A DNA stretch of 64,000 nucleotides from JBCCGL01 sp039029275 (GTDB taxonomy: Bacteria; Pseudomonadota; Gammaproteobacteria; JBCCGL01): assembly GCA_039029275.1 (NCBI GenBank), contig JBCCGL010000016.1, positions 55,271 through 119,270 of the forward strand, written 5' to 3'. The first letter of the stretch is position 1. Every line of letters starts with the position of its first letter. Shown in pieces: positions 32,794-41,632 of the stretch. The notes below the pieces were generated by a model. That model searched no databases. It worked only from the letters and a program-made list of their open reading frames with translations, and had not been told where the DNA came from. The position numbers and the translations under genes were made by a program.

Positions 32794-33123
32794 ATGAGTA
32801 ACAAAAGCGTGGAACTCAATGAAAACCTGATGGCATCTTTCAAAGCAATGAACGAGTTGGCTATCGCGAATGCGGAAAAGTTGATGGCGATGAATCTTGA
32901 GCAAATTCGCAAGCAAAGTGATGTAACTGTCGCTGCGATGCGCTCCGCGATGGAACTCAAAGATGCAGATGACGTTAAAAATTACGTTACAGATCAAACC
33001 AATGCGGCCAAAGACGTTCTCGAGGGCCTGGTTGCTGACGCACAAGCGATCGGCAAGATGAACGAAGAAACGTCTGCTGAAATTGCACGCCTAATGAAAG
33101 AAAGTGCCGAGTCGGTCAGGTAA
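32794..33123 (+). CDS. phaP: Second phasin-like protein
   Basis: The 109-residue product is all-helical and amphipathic, with LNENLMASFKAMNELAIANAEKLMAMNLEQIRKQSDVTVAAMRSAMELKDADDVKNYV, close to the Phasin_2 pattern (the long helix, then a KDADDV-type turn). It has no Lys/Ala tail, unlike the divergent phasin. The ATG at 32794 follows GGAG. Two PhaR-type motifs stand just upstream and a strong terminator just downstream, so it is a single-gene PhaR-controlled unit. Granule coating is the likely role. Confidence 0.85.
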   Translation: MSNKSVELNENLMASFKAMNELAIANAEKLMAMNLEQIRKQSDVTVAAMRSAMELKDADDVKNYVTDQTNAAKDVLEGLVADAQAIGKMNEETSAEIARLMKESAESVR

Positions 33124-33145
33124 ACAGCTTACACGTTGTACTTTT

Positions 33146-33173
33146 GGGGCGTATTTTCGCCCCTTTCTTTTTT
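33146..33173 (+). terminator. Intrinsic terminator after second phasin
   Basis: GGGGCG (33146-33151) pairs with CGCCCC (33158-33163) around a six-base loop, then TTTCTTTTTT. This is a strong rho-independent terminator separating the phasin from the class I synthase. Confidence 0.9.
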
Positions 33174-33260
33174 CCTGGTATTCAATTTCAACTTCGCCCG
33201 TTGTTACATTGGGTGGAGGGTGTTATCACTAGAACAATACCAAATCTGGGTGAGTAGCCG

Positions 33261-35072
33261 ATGTCTGAAGCCGAAAATACAAGCCAAAACAATTCTGCGA
33301 CGCAGCAAGATGCTAACGAATTGGCAGAAAAACTCAGCGCCGTTGCCGAGCAAAGCCAAAACCTGATATCGGAATTCCTGCAGCATCAGTATCAAGACCC
33401 CAGCATCGCCAAGATGATGGACCCGGGTGCAGCCGGTCGTGTTTTCACCGAGCTGATGCAGCAGATGTGGTTGAATCCCGCCAAAGTGATGCAGCATCAG
33501 GTTGCGATGTGGCAGGACTTTTGGGAACTCTCGAATCGCATGACCCAGCGTGCAATGGGCGTTGAAACGGAAGCCGTGATTAGCCCCGCGAAGGATGACC
33601 GCCGATTCAAAGACGATGAGTGGAGCGACAACCCCGTTTTTGATTACATCAAGCAATCGTATCTGATCGCGTCAAAGCATATTCTCGCAAACGTGCAGGA
33701 TGTCGACGGCATGGACGACAAAACGGCTAAGCAGGTCGATTTTTACACTCGCCTTTATGTCGATGCGATGGCGCCGACGAACTTCGCTGCCAGTAACCCG
33801 AAGGTATTGCGCGAAGCTCGAGAAACGGGCGGCGAAAGCCTGGTTAACGGTCTGCAAAATCTGCTTGAGGACATCGACGCGCGCGACGGCAAACTGCGCG
33901 TGAAAATGTCTGATACCAGCGCGTTCGAGATGGGCAAAGACGTTGCCGCCACACCCGGCAAAGTCGTGTTCCAGAACGAGTTGATGCAGCTGCTTCAATT
34001 CACCCCGACAACCGAAAAAGTGCACAAAACCCCATTGTTAATCATCCCGCCCTGGATCAATAAATATTACATTCTCGATCTGCGCGAGAAAAATTCGTTT
34101 ATCAAATGGGCGGTGGACGAAGGTCACACCGTGTTCGTCATTTCCTGGGTGAACCCGGATGAACGCCTCGCCGCGAAAGGCTTCGAGGATTACTTGTACG
34201 AAGGCCCGCTCGCAGCGCTCGACGCGATCGAAAAAGCCACAGGCGAGAAATCAATCAAGGCGATCGGGTACTGCATAGGTGGCACATTGCTCGCTACAAC
34301 GCTCGCCTATATGGCAGCAAAGAATGACAAGCGCATCAAAGCCGCCACTTTTTTTACCACAATGGTGGATTTCGCCGAGCCGGGTGAACTGGGTGTATTC
34401 ATCGATGACGAGCAACTCGACGCGCTGGATGAAGAAATGCAGCGTAAGGGCTATCTCGATGGCAGTGAGATGGCGCAGTCGTTCAATATGCTACGCGCCA
34501 ACGATCTGATCTGGTCATTCGTGATCAACAATTACCTGATGGGCAAAGAGCCGCTGCCGTTCGATCTGCTGTATTGGAACTCTGATTCAACCCGAATGCC
34601 GAGTGCCATGCACAGCTTCTATTTGCGCAATATGTACCTGCATAATCAATTGGTCGAACCCGGCGGGATCACGATTGGGGATGTTGCGATTGACCTGCGC
34701 AAAATTGAAACTCCCGCGTATATTATCTCCACCCGCGACGATCACATCGCACCGTGGAAGTCGACCTACGCCGCCACGCAGTTATACCAAGGGCCGGTCC
34801 GATTTGTGCTCGGTGGCTCCGGTCACATCGCCGGAATCGTGAACCCACCCGCAGCGAAAAAATACGACTTCTCAGTTAACGAAGCGTATCCGGCTGATCC
34901 AGACGAATGGCTTGAAGAGGCAACCACTGAAGCGGGCTCTTGGTGGACGGACTGGGCGAAATGGGTACGCAAATACAACGGCGGAAAGAAAGTCGAAGCC
35001 CGTACACCGGGCGACGGGCTGCAGGTGCTTGAAGACGCACCGGGCAGTTTCGCCAAACATCGCATCACCTGA
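33261..35072 (+). CDS. phaC: PhaC, class I PHA synthase
   Basis: This 603-residue single-subunit polymerase has the lipase-like box GYCIGG with nucleophile C338, and D494 in TRDDHIAPW and H522 in GGSGHIAG; these align with C319, D480 and H508 of the Cupriavidus enzyme. The N-terminal 100 residues are helical and family-typical (MQQMWLNPAKVMQHQVAMWQDFWEL). Its length and the PPWINKYYILDL segment mark it as class I. No PhaR-type site is visible upstream. It forms an operon with the depolymerase-like esterase eight bases later. Confidence 0.95.
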   Translation: MSEAENTSQNNSATQQDANELAEKLSAVAEQSQNLISEFLQHQYQDPSIAKMMDPGAAGRVFTELMQQMWLNPAKVMQHQVAMWQDFWELSNRMTQRAMGVETEAVISPAKDDRRFKDDEWSDNPVFDYIKQSYLIASKHILANVQDVDGMDDKTAKQVDFYTRLYVDAMAPTNFAASNPKVLREARETGGESLVNGLQNLLEDIDARDGKLRVKMSDTSAFEMGKDVAATPGKVVFQNELMQLLQFTPTTEKVHKTPLLIIPPWINKYYILDLREKNSFIKWAVDEGHTVFVISWVNPDERLAAKGFEDYLYEGPLAALDAIEKATGEKSIKAIGYCIGGTLLATTLAYMAAKNDKRIKAATFFTTMVDFAEPGELGVFIDDEQLDALDEEMQRKGYLDGSEMAQSFNMLRANDLIWSFVINNYLMGKEPLPFDLLYWNSDSTRMPSAMHSFYLRNMYLHNQLVEPGGITIGDVAIDLRKIETPAYIISTRDDHIAPWKSTYAATQLYQGPVRFVLGGSGHIAGIVNPPAAKKYDFSVNEAYPADPDEWLEEATTEAGSWWTDWAKWVRKYNGGKKVEARTPGDGLQVLEDAPGSFAKHRIT

Positions 35073-35080
35073 GCCACGCT

Positions 35081-36007
35081 TTGCTGTTTAAACGACGCCG
35101 CACAGTCGCAGGCAGTACGGCGCACCGCAAGTTACTCAAGGCGCAGAGCTACATCGGATCGCGCAATCGCGAATACACCGTGCGAGTGCCTGCGGCCTCC
35201 AGCAAGGACGACGAGCTGCCACTTGTGATGGTGATTCACGGCTGTCGGCAAGACAACCAGGCGATCGAGAACATCTCTGGCTTTTCGGAGCTGGCAGCCA
35301 AGCACGGTTTTCGTGTGGTATACCCTTTTGTAACCAGCTATCTGGGAGTGCGCGATACTAACTGCTGGGGGTGGTGGGTCGACAGCGAAGTGCGGCGGGG
35401 CGCCGGCGAGGTCGAAGATCTCTGGCAGATTATTCAGGCCGTCAAAGCCGAGTTCGCGGTCAACGAGAAACGCATTCATGTGGTTGGCTTATCCGCAGGT
35501 GGCGGAATGGCAGTCGCGCTCGGTGTGGCGCAGCATCAGAACCTCGCCTCAATAGCAGTGGTCGCAGGCGTGCCCTACGGTGAGGATGCTGAATCGGTCC
35601 ACTACATGCCGAATATGACCACGCGCCATAAACGCGCGCAGGAAATCGCCGACGCCATGCTTGAGCAAATCGGAACCCCAACGCGAACACTGCCCGCACA
35701 AATCGTTCACTCGCTCGATGATAAAAAAGTCGAAATTCAGTCCGCGTGCAATATTCGAGATAGCTGGGGCTTGTGCTTCGGTGTCGATACACAATCACCC
35801 GTGACGCGCCAGAACGGCAAAAATAAGGGAATCGAGTGGCAACATTCCACATATGGAAACGGATCAGACGCCAGTGTCGAGACTCTGTTCCTGCGCGGAG
35901 TCGGACACGGTTGGTACGGCGGCAAACCCGGACAGTTCAGCTTTCCTGACGCACCCGATGTGGCGAGCTGGAACTGGGAGTTTTTTCGTTCCAATCCATT
36001 GATGTGA
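35081..36007 (+). CDS. PHB depolymerase-family esterase
   Basis: This 308-residue alpha/beta hydrolase belongs to the PHB-depolymerase/feruloyl-esterase (LpqC/Esterase_PHB) family. The oxyanion segment is VIHGCRQDN (about 51-59), the nucleophile S138 in GLSAGGGMA, and a His in GVGHGWYGG near residue 280. There is no clear signal peptide; the N-terminus is basic (LFKRRRTVAG), so an intracellular enzyme is more likely than a secreted one. The frame opens with TTG at 35081, and the true start may be a little further in. Coupling with phaC suggests a role in polymer turnover, though other esters are possible. Confidence 0.8.
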   Translation: MLFKRRRTVAGSTAHRKLLKAQSYIGSRNREYTVRVPAASSKDDELPLVMVIHGCRQDNQAIENISGFSELAAKHGFRVVYPFVTSYLGVRDTNCWGWWVDSEVRRGAGEVEDLWQIIQAVKAEFAVNEKRIHVVGLSAGGGMAVALGVAQHQNLASIAVVAGVPYGEDAESVHYMPNMTTRHKRAQEIADAMLEQIGTPTRTLPAQIVHSLDDKKVEIQSACNIRDSWGLCFGVDTQSPVTRQNGKNKGIEWQHSTYGNGSDASVETLFLRGVGHGWYGGKPGQFSFPDAPDVASWNWEFFRSNPLM

Positions 36008-36258
36008 TTGTTATTTGCGCCAGGTATTTTTTAACGCAGGGAAAGTGAACCTTCAACAACCCGCGCAACCATTCACCTCCTGGTTCAGTCGCGTATTGCT
36101 CAGTGCTTGCGTGTTCACGAATCGCATTTTGAATCGTCGCTTGCGCGTCCGAGGTCGGGATGCAAAACCCCAAGCCCGGCACGCCTGTCGAGCGGTGTTT
36201 GAATGTTCCGAATGAATTTACTGCGTCGGGTTTTAGTTATCGTTAAACTCCCGCCTCC

Positions 36259-38166
36259 ATGATCAGACTCACTCACGTTACCCTGCGGCGCGGTTTGCGC
36301 TTGTTGCTTGACGGCGCGGATTTAACCGTGCACAGCGGGCAGCGCGTGGGTGTAGTGGGTGCGAATGGAGTCGGTAAAACGAGTCTGTTCGGGATTTTGC
36401 TGGGCGACTATCAGGTCGATAGCGGCGATGTCGAAATGCCGGTGCATGCCGAGATCGCGAGCGTCGCGCAGGAAGTGGACGCCGCATCTATTTCAGCGCT
36501 GGACTACGTTGTCGCGGGCGACCGCGCCTTAGTGCAGGCGCGTGCACAATTATCCAAAGCGGAAAGCGCAGGCGATGGCAACAAGCTCGCTCTGGCGCAC
36601 GATGCCATCGAGCGCATCGACGGCTACACGGCAGATAGTCGTGCCGCGCAGTTGCTCGCCGGGTTGGGATTTAGCGAGGCCGAGCAAGCGGCATCGTTCA
36701 GCGACTTTTCCGGCGGTTGGCGCATGCGCCTGAATCTCGCGCGCGCGTTGATGTGTCGCTCCGATATTTTGTTACTCGACGAGCCGACCAACCATCTCGA
36801 TCTCGACGCGATTATCTGGCTGGAAAACTGGCTCAAACGTTACGACGGCATCTTGCTGCTGATTTCGCACGACCGCGATTTTCTCGACGCCGTGTGTACG
36901 CACTCGGTGCATATCGAGCATCTCAAACTCAATCACTACACGGGTAATTATTCGGCGTTTGAAAAAATGCGCGCCGAGCGGCTGGCAGGGCAGCAGGCCG
37001 CCTATGTTAAACAACAGCGCGACATTGCGCATATGCAGAAGTTTGTCGAGCGATTTCGTTATAAAGCGTCGAAAGCGCGGCAGGCCCAGAGCCGATTGAA
37101 GTCGCTCGAGCGCCTTGAGCTGATTGCACCGGCGCACGTTGATTCGCCGTTTAAATTTTCGTTCAAACAGCCGGAGAAAATGCCCGCGCAATTAATCTCT
37201 GTTCAGGACGCTGACTTTGGCTACACCGAAACATCGGTACTTGCTGGCGTGAATCTGAACATCATGGCGGGTGAGCGCATCGGTTTACTCGGAGCAAACG
37301 GTGCGGGTAAATCGACCTTGATTAAATCGCTGGTCGGAGAGTTGACGCCGATGCAGGGCAGGGTAGAGCGCGCCCGCGAACTGCGCGTTGCGTATTTTGC
37401 CCAGCACCAGGTCGAGCAACTGCGCGCTGACGAATCTCCGCTGTCATTTTTAAAACGACTTCATCCCGACACAACCGAGCGCGAGCTGCGTTCGTTTTTG
37501 GGCGGTTTTGATTTTGCGGGCGACGCTGCGTTAGCACCCATCGGTCCGCTGTCGGGCGGAGAAAAAGCGCGCCTTGTACTGGCGGCGATTATTCGTGAAA
37601 AGCCGAATCTCTTGTTACTCGACGAACCCACAAACCACCTCGATCTGGAAATGCGCCACGCGCTGGGCATCGCGTTGCAGGGGTTTGAGGGCGCATTGGT
37701 CGTCGTCTCGCACGATCGTCATTTGCTGCAATCCGTGAGCGACGAACTCAAGCTTGTACACGGCGGCATGGTCGACGAGTACAAGGGCGATCTCAATGAC
37801 TACGCTCGCTGGCTATTGCAATCGAGAGCCGAGTCGGTGCAACAGCCTGTGCAGGAATCCGCCGACAACTCCGCACAAAGCAGGCGTGAGCGCAAACGAC
37901 GCGAAGCTGATGCGCGCAATCGCCTGAGTAAAGTGCGCGCAGAAGTGAAAAAACTTGAGGATGAACTCGAGGTCGCAGAAGCCGAGCTGGAAGAAACCGA
38001 ATCCCGACTCGGCGATCAAGATCTTTACACCGAGGAACGCAAGACTGAGTTGCTGGAATTGCTCGAGCAACAGGCGTCGTTTAAAAAGCGAATCGATGAA
38101 AAGGAAAGCCGGTGGATTGATGCCAGCGAGCAGCTCGAACGACTCCAACGACAGGAAGCCAGTTGA
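36259..38166 (+). CDS. yheS: ABC-F ATPase, YheS-like
   Basis: This soluble 635-residue protein contains two ABC ATPase domains and no membrane span. The first has Walker A GANGVGKT (34-41), signature FSGGWRMR and LLLDEPTNHLDLDA; the second has GANGAGKST near residue 353, LSGGEKAR and LLLDEPTNHLDLEM. Between them lies the ABC-F linker (about 235-300), and a long charged coiled-coil (about 535-635) ends the protein. ABC-F proteins act on the ribosome to relieve stalling. The C-terminal extension and overall shape agree with YheS/Uup-type housekeeping members rather than resistance factors. Confidence 0.93.
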   Translation: MIRLTHVTLRRGLRLLLDGADLTVHSGQRVGVVGANGVGKTSLFGILLGDYQVDSGDVEMPVHAEIASVAQEVDAASISALDYVVAGDRALVQARAQLSKAESAGDGNKLALAHDAIERIDGYTADSRAAQLLAGLGFSEAEQAASFSDFSGGWRMRLNLARALMCRSDILLLDEPTNHLDLDAIIWLENWLKRYDGILLLISHDRDFLDAVCTHSVHIEHLKLNHYTGNYSAFEKMRAERLAGQQAAYVKQQRDIAHMQKFVERFRYKASKARQAQSRLKSLERLELIAPAHVDSPFKFSFKQPEKMPAQLISVQDADFGYTETSVLAGVNLNIMAGERIGLLGANGAGKSTLIKSLVGELTPMQGRVERARELRVAYFAQHQVEQLRADESPLSFLKRLHPDTTERELRSFLGGFDFAGDAALAPIGPLSGGEKARLVLAAIIREKPNLLLLDEPTNHLDLEMRHALGIALQGFEGALVVVSHDRHLLQSVSDELKLVHGGMVDEYKGDLNDYARWLLQSRAESVQQPVQESADNSAQSRRERKRREADARNRLSKVRAEVKKLEDELEVAEAELEETESRLGDQDLYTEERKTELLELLEQQASFKKRIDEKESRWIDASEQLERLQRQEAS

Positions 38167-38169
38167 GTC

Positions 38170-39108
38170 GTGCAAAACGACAATCCAGCCAAACAAGCAT
38201 CATCGATTCCGCGTTCGCGCGCACGCGGCGACGCCGCCTTATTTTCGCGCATCGTGCGAATCGCAGGTGCGATCAGTACACCGATCGCGGCGAGGCTGGC
38301 ATTGCAAATCTGGCGGATGACGCGGCGCTCTCCGGTGCCGCCTCGCGAGCACGAGTGGTTGCAGTCCGCCACCAGTACTTTTGAATCAATTAACCGCCGA
38401 ACCATTCGCCTGCACGAGTGGGGTAACAAGTCTGACCCAACTGTCTTTCTGGTACACGGATGGGGCGGACGCGGTGCACAGATGGCGGCGTTCGCGTCTC
38501 CACTTGCGCAGAGCGGGCACCGGGTGATCGCGTTTGATCTGCCCGGTCACGGTGAGTCGAGCGGGCGTGCAACCGACATGTTTGAGTGCCACCTTGTCCT
38601 GCAGGCACTTCGCGAGCGATATGGAACCCCGCGCGCTGTTATCGCGCATTCGTTTGGGGGGATGGTAGCAACATTTGCCATGCGTCAGAATCTGGGTGCA
38701 AACCGTGTCGTCTTGATTGGCACCCCGAGTGATGGCAACAGAGTCATCGCGGGTTATATCAATTGGCTTTCGGTGCCGACGCGAATCTCCGAGTGCATGT
38801 TGGCTTTAGTTAAAAAGCGCCTCGGCGATGACGTGTTTGATCAGCTCTCACCCGAATTCCATGCGCCGCACATCAAAACCCCGTGCCTGATTATTCATGA
38901 CGAAGAGGATCTCGACGTGCCGATTGCGGCTGCGGAGCGTGTCGAAGCCCTATGGGAGGGTGCGAAACTGGTCAGAACAAGCAAATTGGGCCACCGGCGT
39001 ATCCTGCGCGATGAAGGCGTTGTTCAGCGAGCGAACGAGTTTATTTGCGGATCACAGGCATTGTTGTCACGCAGCCAGTCACGCCAGGTTGAAAACAAGG
39101 ATTCGTAA
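38170..39108 (+). CDS. Alpha/beta hydrolase
   Basis: The 312-residue product has the alpha/beta hydrolase fold: HGWGGRGAQM (about 96-105) for the oxyanion hole, FDLPGHGESSG, nucleophile S161 in AHSFGGMV, an acidic residue in IIHDEEDLDVP and a His in KLGHRRIL. The N-terminal 60 residues are basic and not part of the fold. The start is GTG at 38170, four bases after the yheS stop, so they probably share a transcript. The last 85 bases overlap the 3' end of the opposing phosphatase gene. The substrate is unknown. Confidence 0.83.
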   Translation: MQNDNPAKQASSIPRSRARGDAALFSRIVRIAGAISTPIAARLALQIWRMTRRSPVPPREHEWLQSATSTFESINRRTIRLHEWGNKSDPTVFLVHGWGGRGAQMAAFASPLAQSGHRVIAFDLPGHGESSGRATDMFECHLVLQALRERYGTPRAVIAHSFGGMVATFAMRQNLGANRVVLIGTPSDGNRVIAGYINWLSVPTRISECMLALVKKRLGDDVFDQLSPEFHAPHIKTPCLIIHDEEDLDVPIAAAERVEALWEGAKLVRTSKLGHRRILRDEGVVQRANEFICGSQALLSRSQSRQVENKDS

Positions 39109-39869
39109 GGCGAGGCAATCACAGAGCGCGGTATCAGCGAGCTCTTGAACGTCGGTTCGCCGAGCAGGGTTTCGCTGTAGCCACCGGCTTCTTCCAGAAT
39201 CAGGACGCCCGCGGCCATATCCCACAGCTTCTGCCCACCGTGCAGGTATAAATGACCGCGTCGAGCGGCCATCCACGCCCATTCCAGCGCACAGGAACCC
39301 ACGTTGCGCTGCGATGCATAGGGCGGATTGGCAACCAGTTTTTCCCGCAGTGGGCCGGGCAGGCGTTTGAAATCGACCAGTGCAATGGCGCGCTCCATGC
39401 CAAATTCCAATTCACGTGGTTTGAGCCGCATGCCGTTGAGCCAGGCACCGTGCCCACGCGTCGCGTAGAAGCATTCGTCCTGATTAGGGTCATAAATTAG
39501 ACCGAAGACGGGTTGTCCAGCTGTGATGAGTGAAATGCAGATACTGAACACCGGGACGCCAGCGACAAAGTTACTGGTGCCGTCGAGCGGGTCGATACAC
39601 CAGAACGATTTGCTGTCGTCGTCGAGCATGGCCTGCTGTTCCGACTCACTCATTTCCTCGCTGAGAAAATTGATGTTGGGCCATCGTTTGTAAAGCTCGG
39701 TGCGCAGAAAATCGTCGACTGCAAAATCTGCCTCGGTGACCACGCTGCCGTCAGCTTTGATGCTAAAGCCGATTTGCTTAAAGCGAGGCAAAAGCTCGCG
39801 ATGACCGGCGAGACGAACCAAGTCTTGCAGAACGTCGAGGTCGTCGAGTGGTGGAGATTCGGTGTTCAT
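39024..39869 (-). CDS. Inositol-monophosphatase-family phosphatase
   Basis: This 281-residue enzyme has the Mg-binding motifs of the IMPase family: E71 in SEEMSE, DPLDGTSNF with D93 and D96, and WDMAAGVLILEEAGG towards the C-terminus. The family removes phosphate from inositol phosphate, histidinol phosphate (HisN type) or 3'-phosphoadenosine phosphate; the general shape here fits HisN-type or SuhB-like enzymes, but the substrate is not certain. ATG 39869 was chosen because a longer frame adds unconserved residues. Its 3' end overlaps that of the opposing hydrolase by 85 bases. Confidence 0.8.
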   Translation of the reverse strand: MNTESPPLDDLDVLQDLVRLAGHRELLPRFKQIGFSIKADGSVVTEADFAVDDFLRTELYKRWPNINFLSEEMSESEQQAMLDDDSKSFWCIDPLDGTSNFVAGVPVFSICISLITAGQPVFGLIYDPNQDECFYATRGHGAWLNGMRLKPRELEFGMERAIALVDFKRLPGPLREKLVANPPYASQRNVGSCALEWAWMAARRGHLYLHGGQKLWDMAAGVLILEEAGGYSETLLGEPTFKSSLIPRSVIASPYESLFSTWRDWLRDNNACDPQINSFAR

Positions 39870-39960
39870 AAAACGCGGGTATTGTACGCCTGTTGTCGTG
39901 CGCGCGCAGTTCAATTGACAGGGTTTGCGGCCGCAGAACGAAAAAAATTGAATCTGTTGA

Positions 39961-39988
39961 TGAACTTTGGCAAATGGCTTTGGTCAGT
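39961..39988 (+). promoter_or_regulatory. Possible ECF-sigma promoter of the bufferin-like operon
   Basis: TGAACTT (39961-39967) followed after 15 bases by GTCAGT (39983-39988) resembles promoters of extracytoplasmic-function sigma factors (GAACTT and TC-type -10). It is about 80 bases before the first precursor gene. Bufferin operons in Caulobacter are under an ECF sigma factor, which fits; the match is short, so confidence is low. Confidence 0.3.
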
Positions 39989-40068
39989 ATGAACAGCTCG
40001 ATGGGGGATGTCCCGATTGTCGGCTGCTGAATTTGTCTCAATAAATTTATGAAGGATGGTAATCCACT

Positions 40069-40317
40069 ATGAAAACTGCACACAAAACGACCGGTTTCGC
40101 TCTTGCTGCTACTGCGGCTGCTATGCTCGCTTCTGCGCCGATGGCGGCTTCAGCGGGTGACACCGTTCAATGCGTTGGCGTTAACTCTTGTAAAGGCACC
40201 AGTGACTGTAAAACTGCTACCTCGTCTTGCAAAGGTCAAAACGCATGTAAAGGTCAAGGCTTTCTGGCAATGTCAAAATCTGACTGTGACGCAAAAGGCG
40301 GCACCTACGAAGGCTAA
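40069..40317 (+). CDS. bufA: Bufferin-like RiPP metallophore precursor, Sec-exported
   Basis: This 82-residue peptide has a Sec signal (about residues 1-29, ending MAASA) followed by a short cysteine-rich core with C35, C41, C47, C54, C60 and C73, read in the pattern QCVGVNSCKGTSDCKTATSS. The genes for an MNIO (DUF692) enzyme and its DUF2063 partner lie downstream. The composition matches the BufA2-type periplasmic bufferins, in which Cys side chains are turned into thiooxazoles and bind copper; the signal acts as leader. The ATG follows GAAGGATGG. A terminator follows, so it should be made in excess over the enzymes. Confidence 0.88.
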   Translation: MKTAHKTTGFALAATAAAMLASAPMAASAGDTVQCVGVNSCKGTSDCKTATSSCKGQNACKGQGFLAMSKSDCDAKGGTYEG

Positions 40318-40340
40318 TCGCGCCGGCGTTTAGAAGAACA

Positions 40341-40376
40341 AGCCGGGCGATATCGCAGGTATCCCCGGCTTTTTTC
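40341..40376 (+). terminator. Terminator/attenuator within the bufferin-like operon
   Basis: AGCCGGG (40341-40347) pairs with CCCGGCT (40364-40370) around a 16-base loop, followed by a run of six Ts. It sits between the first precursor and all other genes of the operon, so read-through would give fewer enzyme transcripts than precursor transcripts. Confidence 0.85.
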
Positions 40377-40405
40377 GTTTTTGAGATTTGCGCGAGGTTA
40401 ATAAA

Positions 40406-40666
40406 ATGAACGATCTTGGACACCATTCGGGACGCGCGTTGGCGATTGCCGCAGCGGCACTGCTGGGTGCATGCTCCGCAGACGGTGAAATAAAATCGGC
40501 GTCGGCACAAAAAGTTGAATGCATTGGCGTGAACAGCTGTCGCGGTCAAAGCGAATGTCAAACCGCTACCAGTGCGTGTAAGGGCAAAAACGATTGCAGA
40601 GGTTTGGGCTTTCTTGAACTAACCGAAGCCCAATGCAAGGAGAAGGGTGGCACTATCGGAGGCTAG
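40406..40666 (+). CDS. bufA: Bufferin-like precursor with lipoprotein signal (second)
   Basis: This 86-residue peptide carries a lipoprotein signal, AIAAAALLGAC, with lipid Cys C23; residue +2 is Ser, which predicts the outer membrane. After a spacer of 15 residues comes a core with C39, C45, C51, C58, C64 and C77, spaced 6-6-7-6-13 exactly as in the first precursor, in ECIGVNSCRGQSECQTATSA. It ends KGGTIGG, like the KGGTYEG of the first. The ATG at 40406 follows GAGG. It should be a membrane-anchored version of the same metal-binding peptide. I know of no name for this form. Confidence 0.82.
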   Translation: MNDLGHHSGRALAIAAAALLGACSADGEIKSASAQKVECIGVNSCRGQSECQTATSACKGKNDCRGLGFLELTEAQCKEKGGTIGG

Positions 40667-40759
40667 CCGTTACATTTTGGTACTGCGTTTGATAGGCCGC
40701 GCACGCTTTGGGATGTAGAATGAGTTCAGCTGTTAATTTTGGCTGGCGTAGTTTTCCAG

Positions 40760-41632
40760 ATGATCAATTCCGAGTCTAAAAAATCTGTGACGCCTGAGCG
40801 CCCGTTTTTAGGGTTCGGACTCGGTTTGCGCACGGATTATTATCAGCGCATTGTCGACGAACAACCGCCTGTCGACTGGTTCGAAATTATTTCCGAAAAC
40901 TACATGGTTGACGGCGGCAAGCCGCTCGAATGGCTCGATCGTATTCGCGCTGACTACCCGATGGTGATGCACGGCGTTTCCATGTCGATTGGCAGTACTG
41001 ACCCAATCAACTTTGACTATCTGCGTGATCTGAAAAAGCTGATCGCGCGCGTTGAACCACAGTGGGTATCCGATCACCTCTGCTGGACCGGGGTCAACGC
41101 CCACAATATGCACGATCTGTTACCCCTCCCGTATACCGAAGAAGCCGTTCAACACGTGAGTGATCGGATCGCGCGAATTCAGGATTTTCTCGGCCGTCAG
41201 ATTTTGGTTGAGAATCTCTCCAGCTACGTCACGTTTAAGGAATCTGTGATGAGCGAATGCGAGTTTTATACGGAGATAGCAAATCGTGCGGACTGCTTGA
41301 TGTTGCTGGATATCAACAACATCTATGTCTCGGCGTGTAACCACAATTTTGATCCTATGGATTACATTCGCGGTGTTCCCTCTCAGCGTGTATGGCAGCA
41401 TCATCTGGCCGGTCACACGTATAGCCGTAGCGGTAAGATTATCATCGATACGCACGACCAACCGGTGCGCGATGAGGTCTGGGACCTTTATTGCGCGGCG
41501 GCCAAACACTTTGGCCCGGTTTCGACCATGATCGAGCGAGACGACAACATGCCAGAGTTTGATGAGTTGCTGGCCGAACTCGTGCATGCGCGCGAGATTG
41601 CCGCGCCGATTCTCAAATCGCGCGTTGCATGA
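40760..41632 (+). CDS. bufB: BufB-like MNIO enzyme (DUF692)
   Basis: This 290-residue TIM-barrel protein is a multinuclear non-heme iron-dependent oxidative enzyme (MNIO, DUF692). Family motifs are GFGLGLRTDYY, DWFEIISENYM, MHGVSMSIGS, SDHLCWTG, ENLSSYV, LLDINNIYVSACN, WQHHLAGH and DTHDQPV; the His, Asp and Glu residues in these bind the iron cluster. MNIOs use oxygen to rebuild Cys in precursor peptides, in bufferins to thiooxazole. The ATG 40760 is chosen over TTG 40739. It overlaps the partner gene by four bases (ATGA), and precursors lie on both sides. Confidence 0.94.
   Translation: MINSESKKSVTPERPFLGFGLGLRTDYYQRIVDEQPPVDWFEIISENYMVDGGKPLEWLDRIRADYPMVMHGVSMSIGSTDPINFDYLRDLKKLIARVEPQWVSDHLCWTGVNAHNMHDLLPLPYTEEAVQHVSDRIARIQDFLGRQILVENLSSYVTFKESVMSECEFYTEIANRADCLMLLDINNIYVSACNHNFDPMDYIRGVPSQRVWQHHLAGHTYSRSGKIIIDTHDQPVRDEVWDLYCAAAKHFGPVSTMIERDDNMPEFDELLAELVHAREIAAPILKSRVA

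Noticed and set aside
36008..36258. Small open frame (66 codons) at 36015-36215
   Set aside because: No ribosome-binding site, no recognisable pattern, and composition like out-of-frame sequence; the gap is taken as the promoter region of the ABC-F gene.
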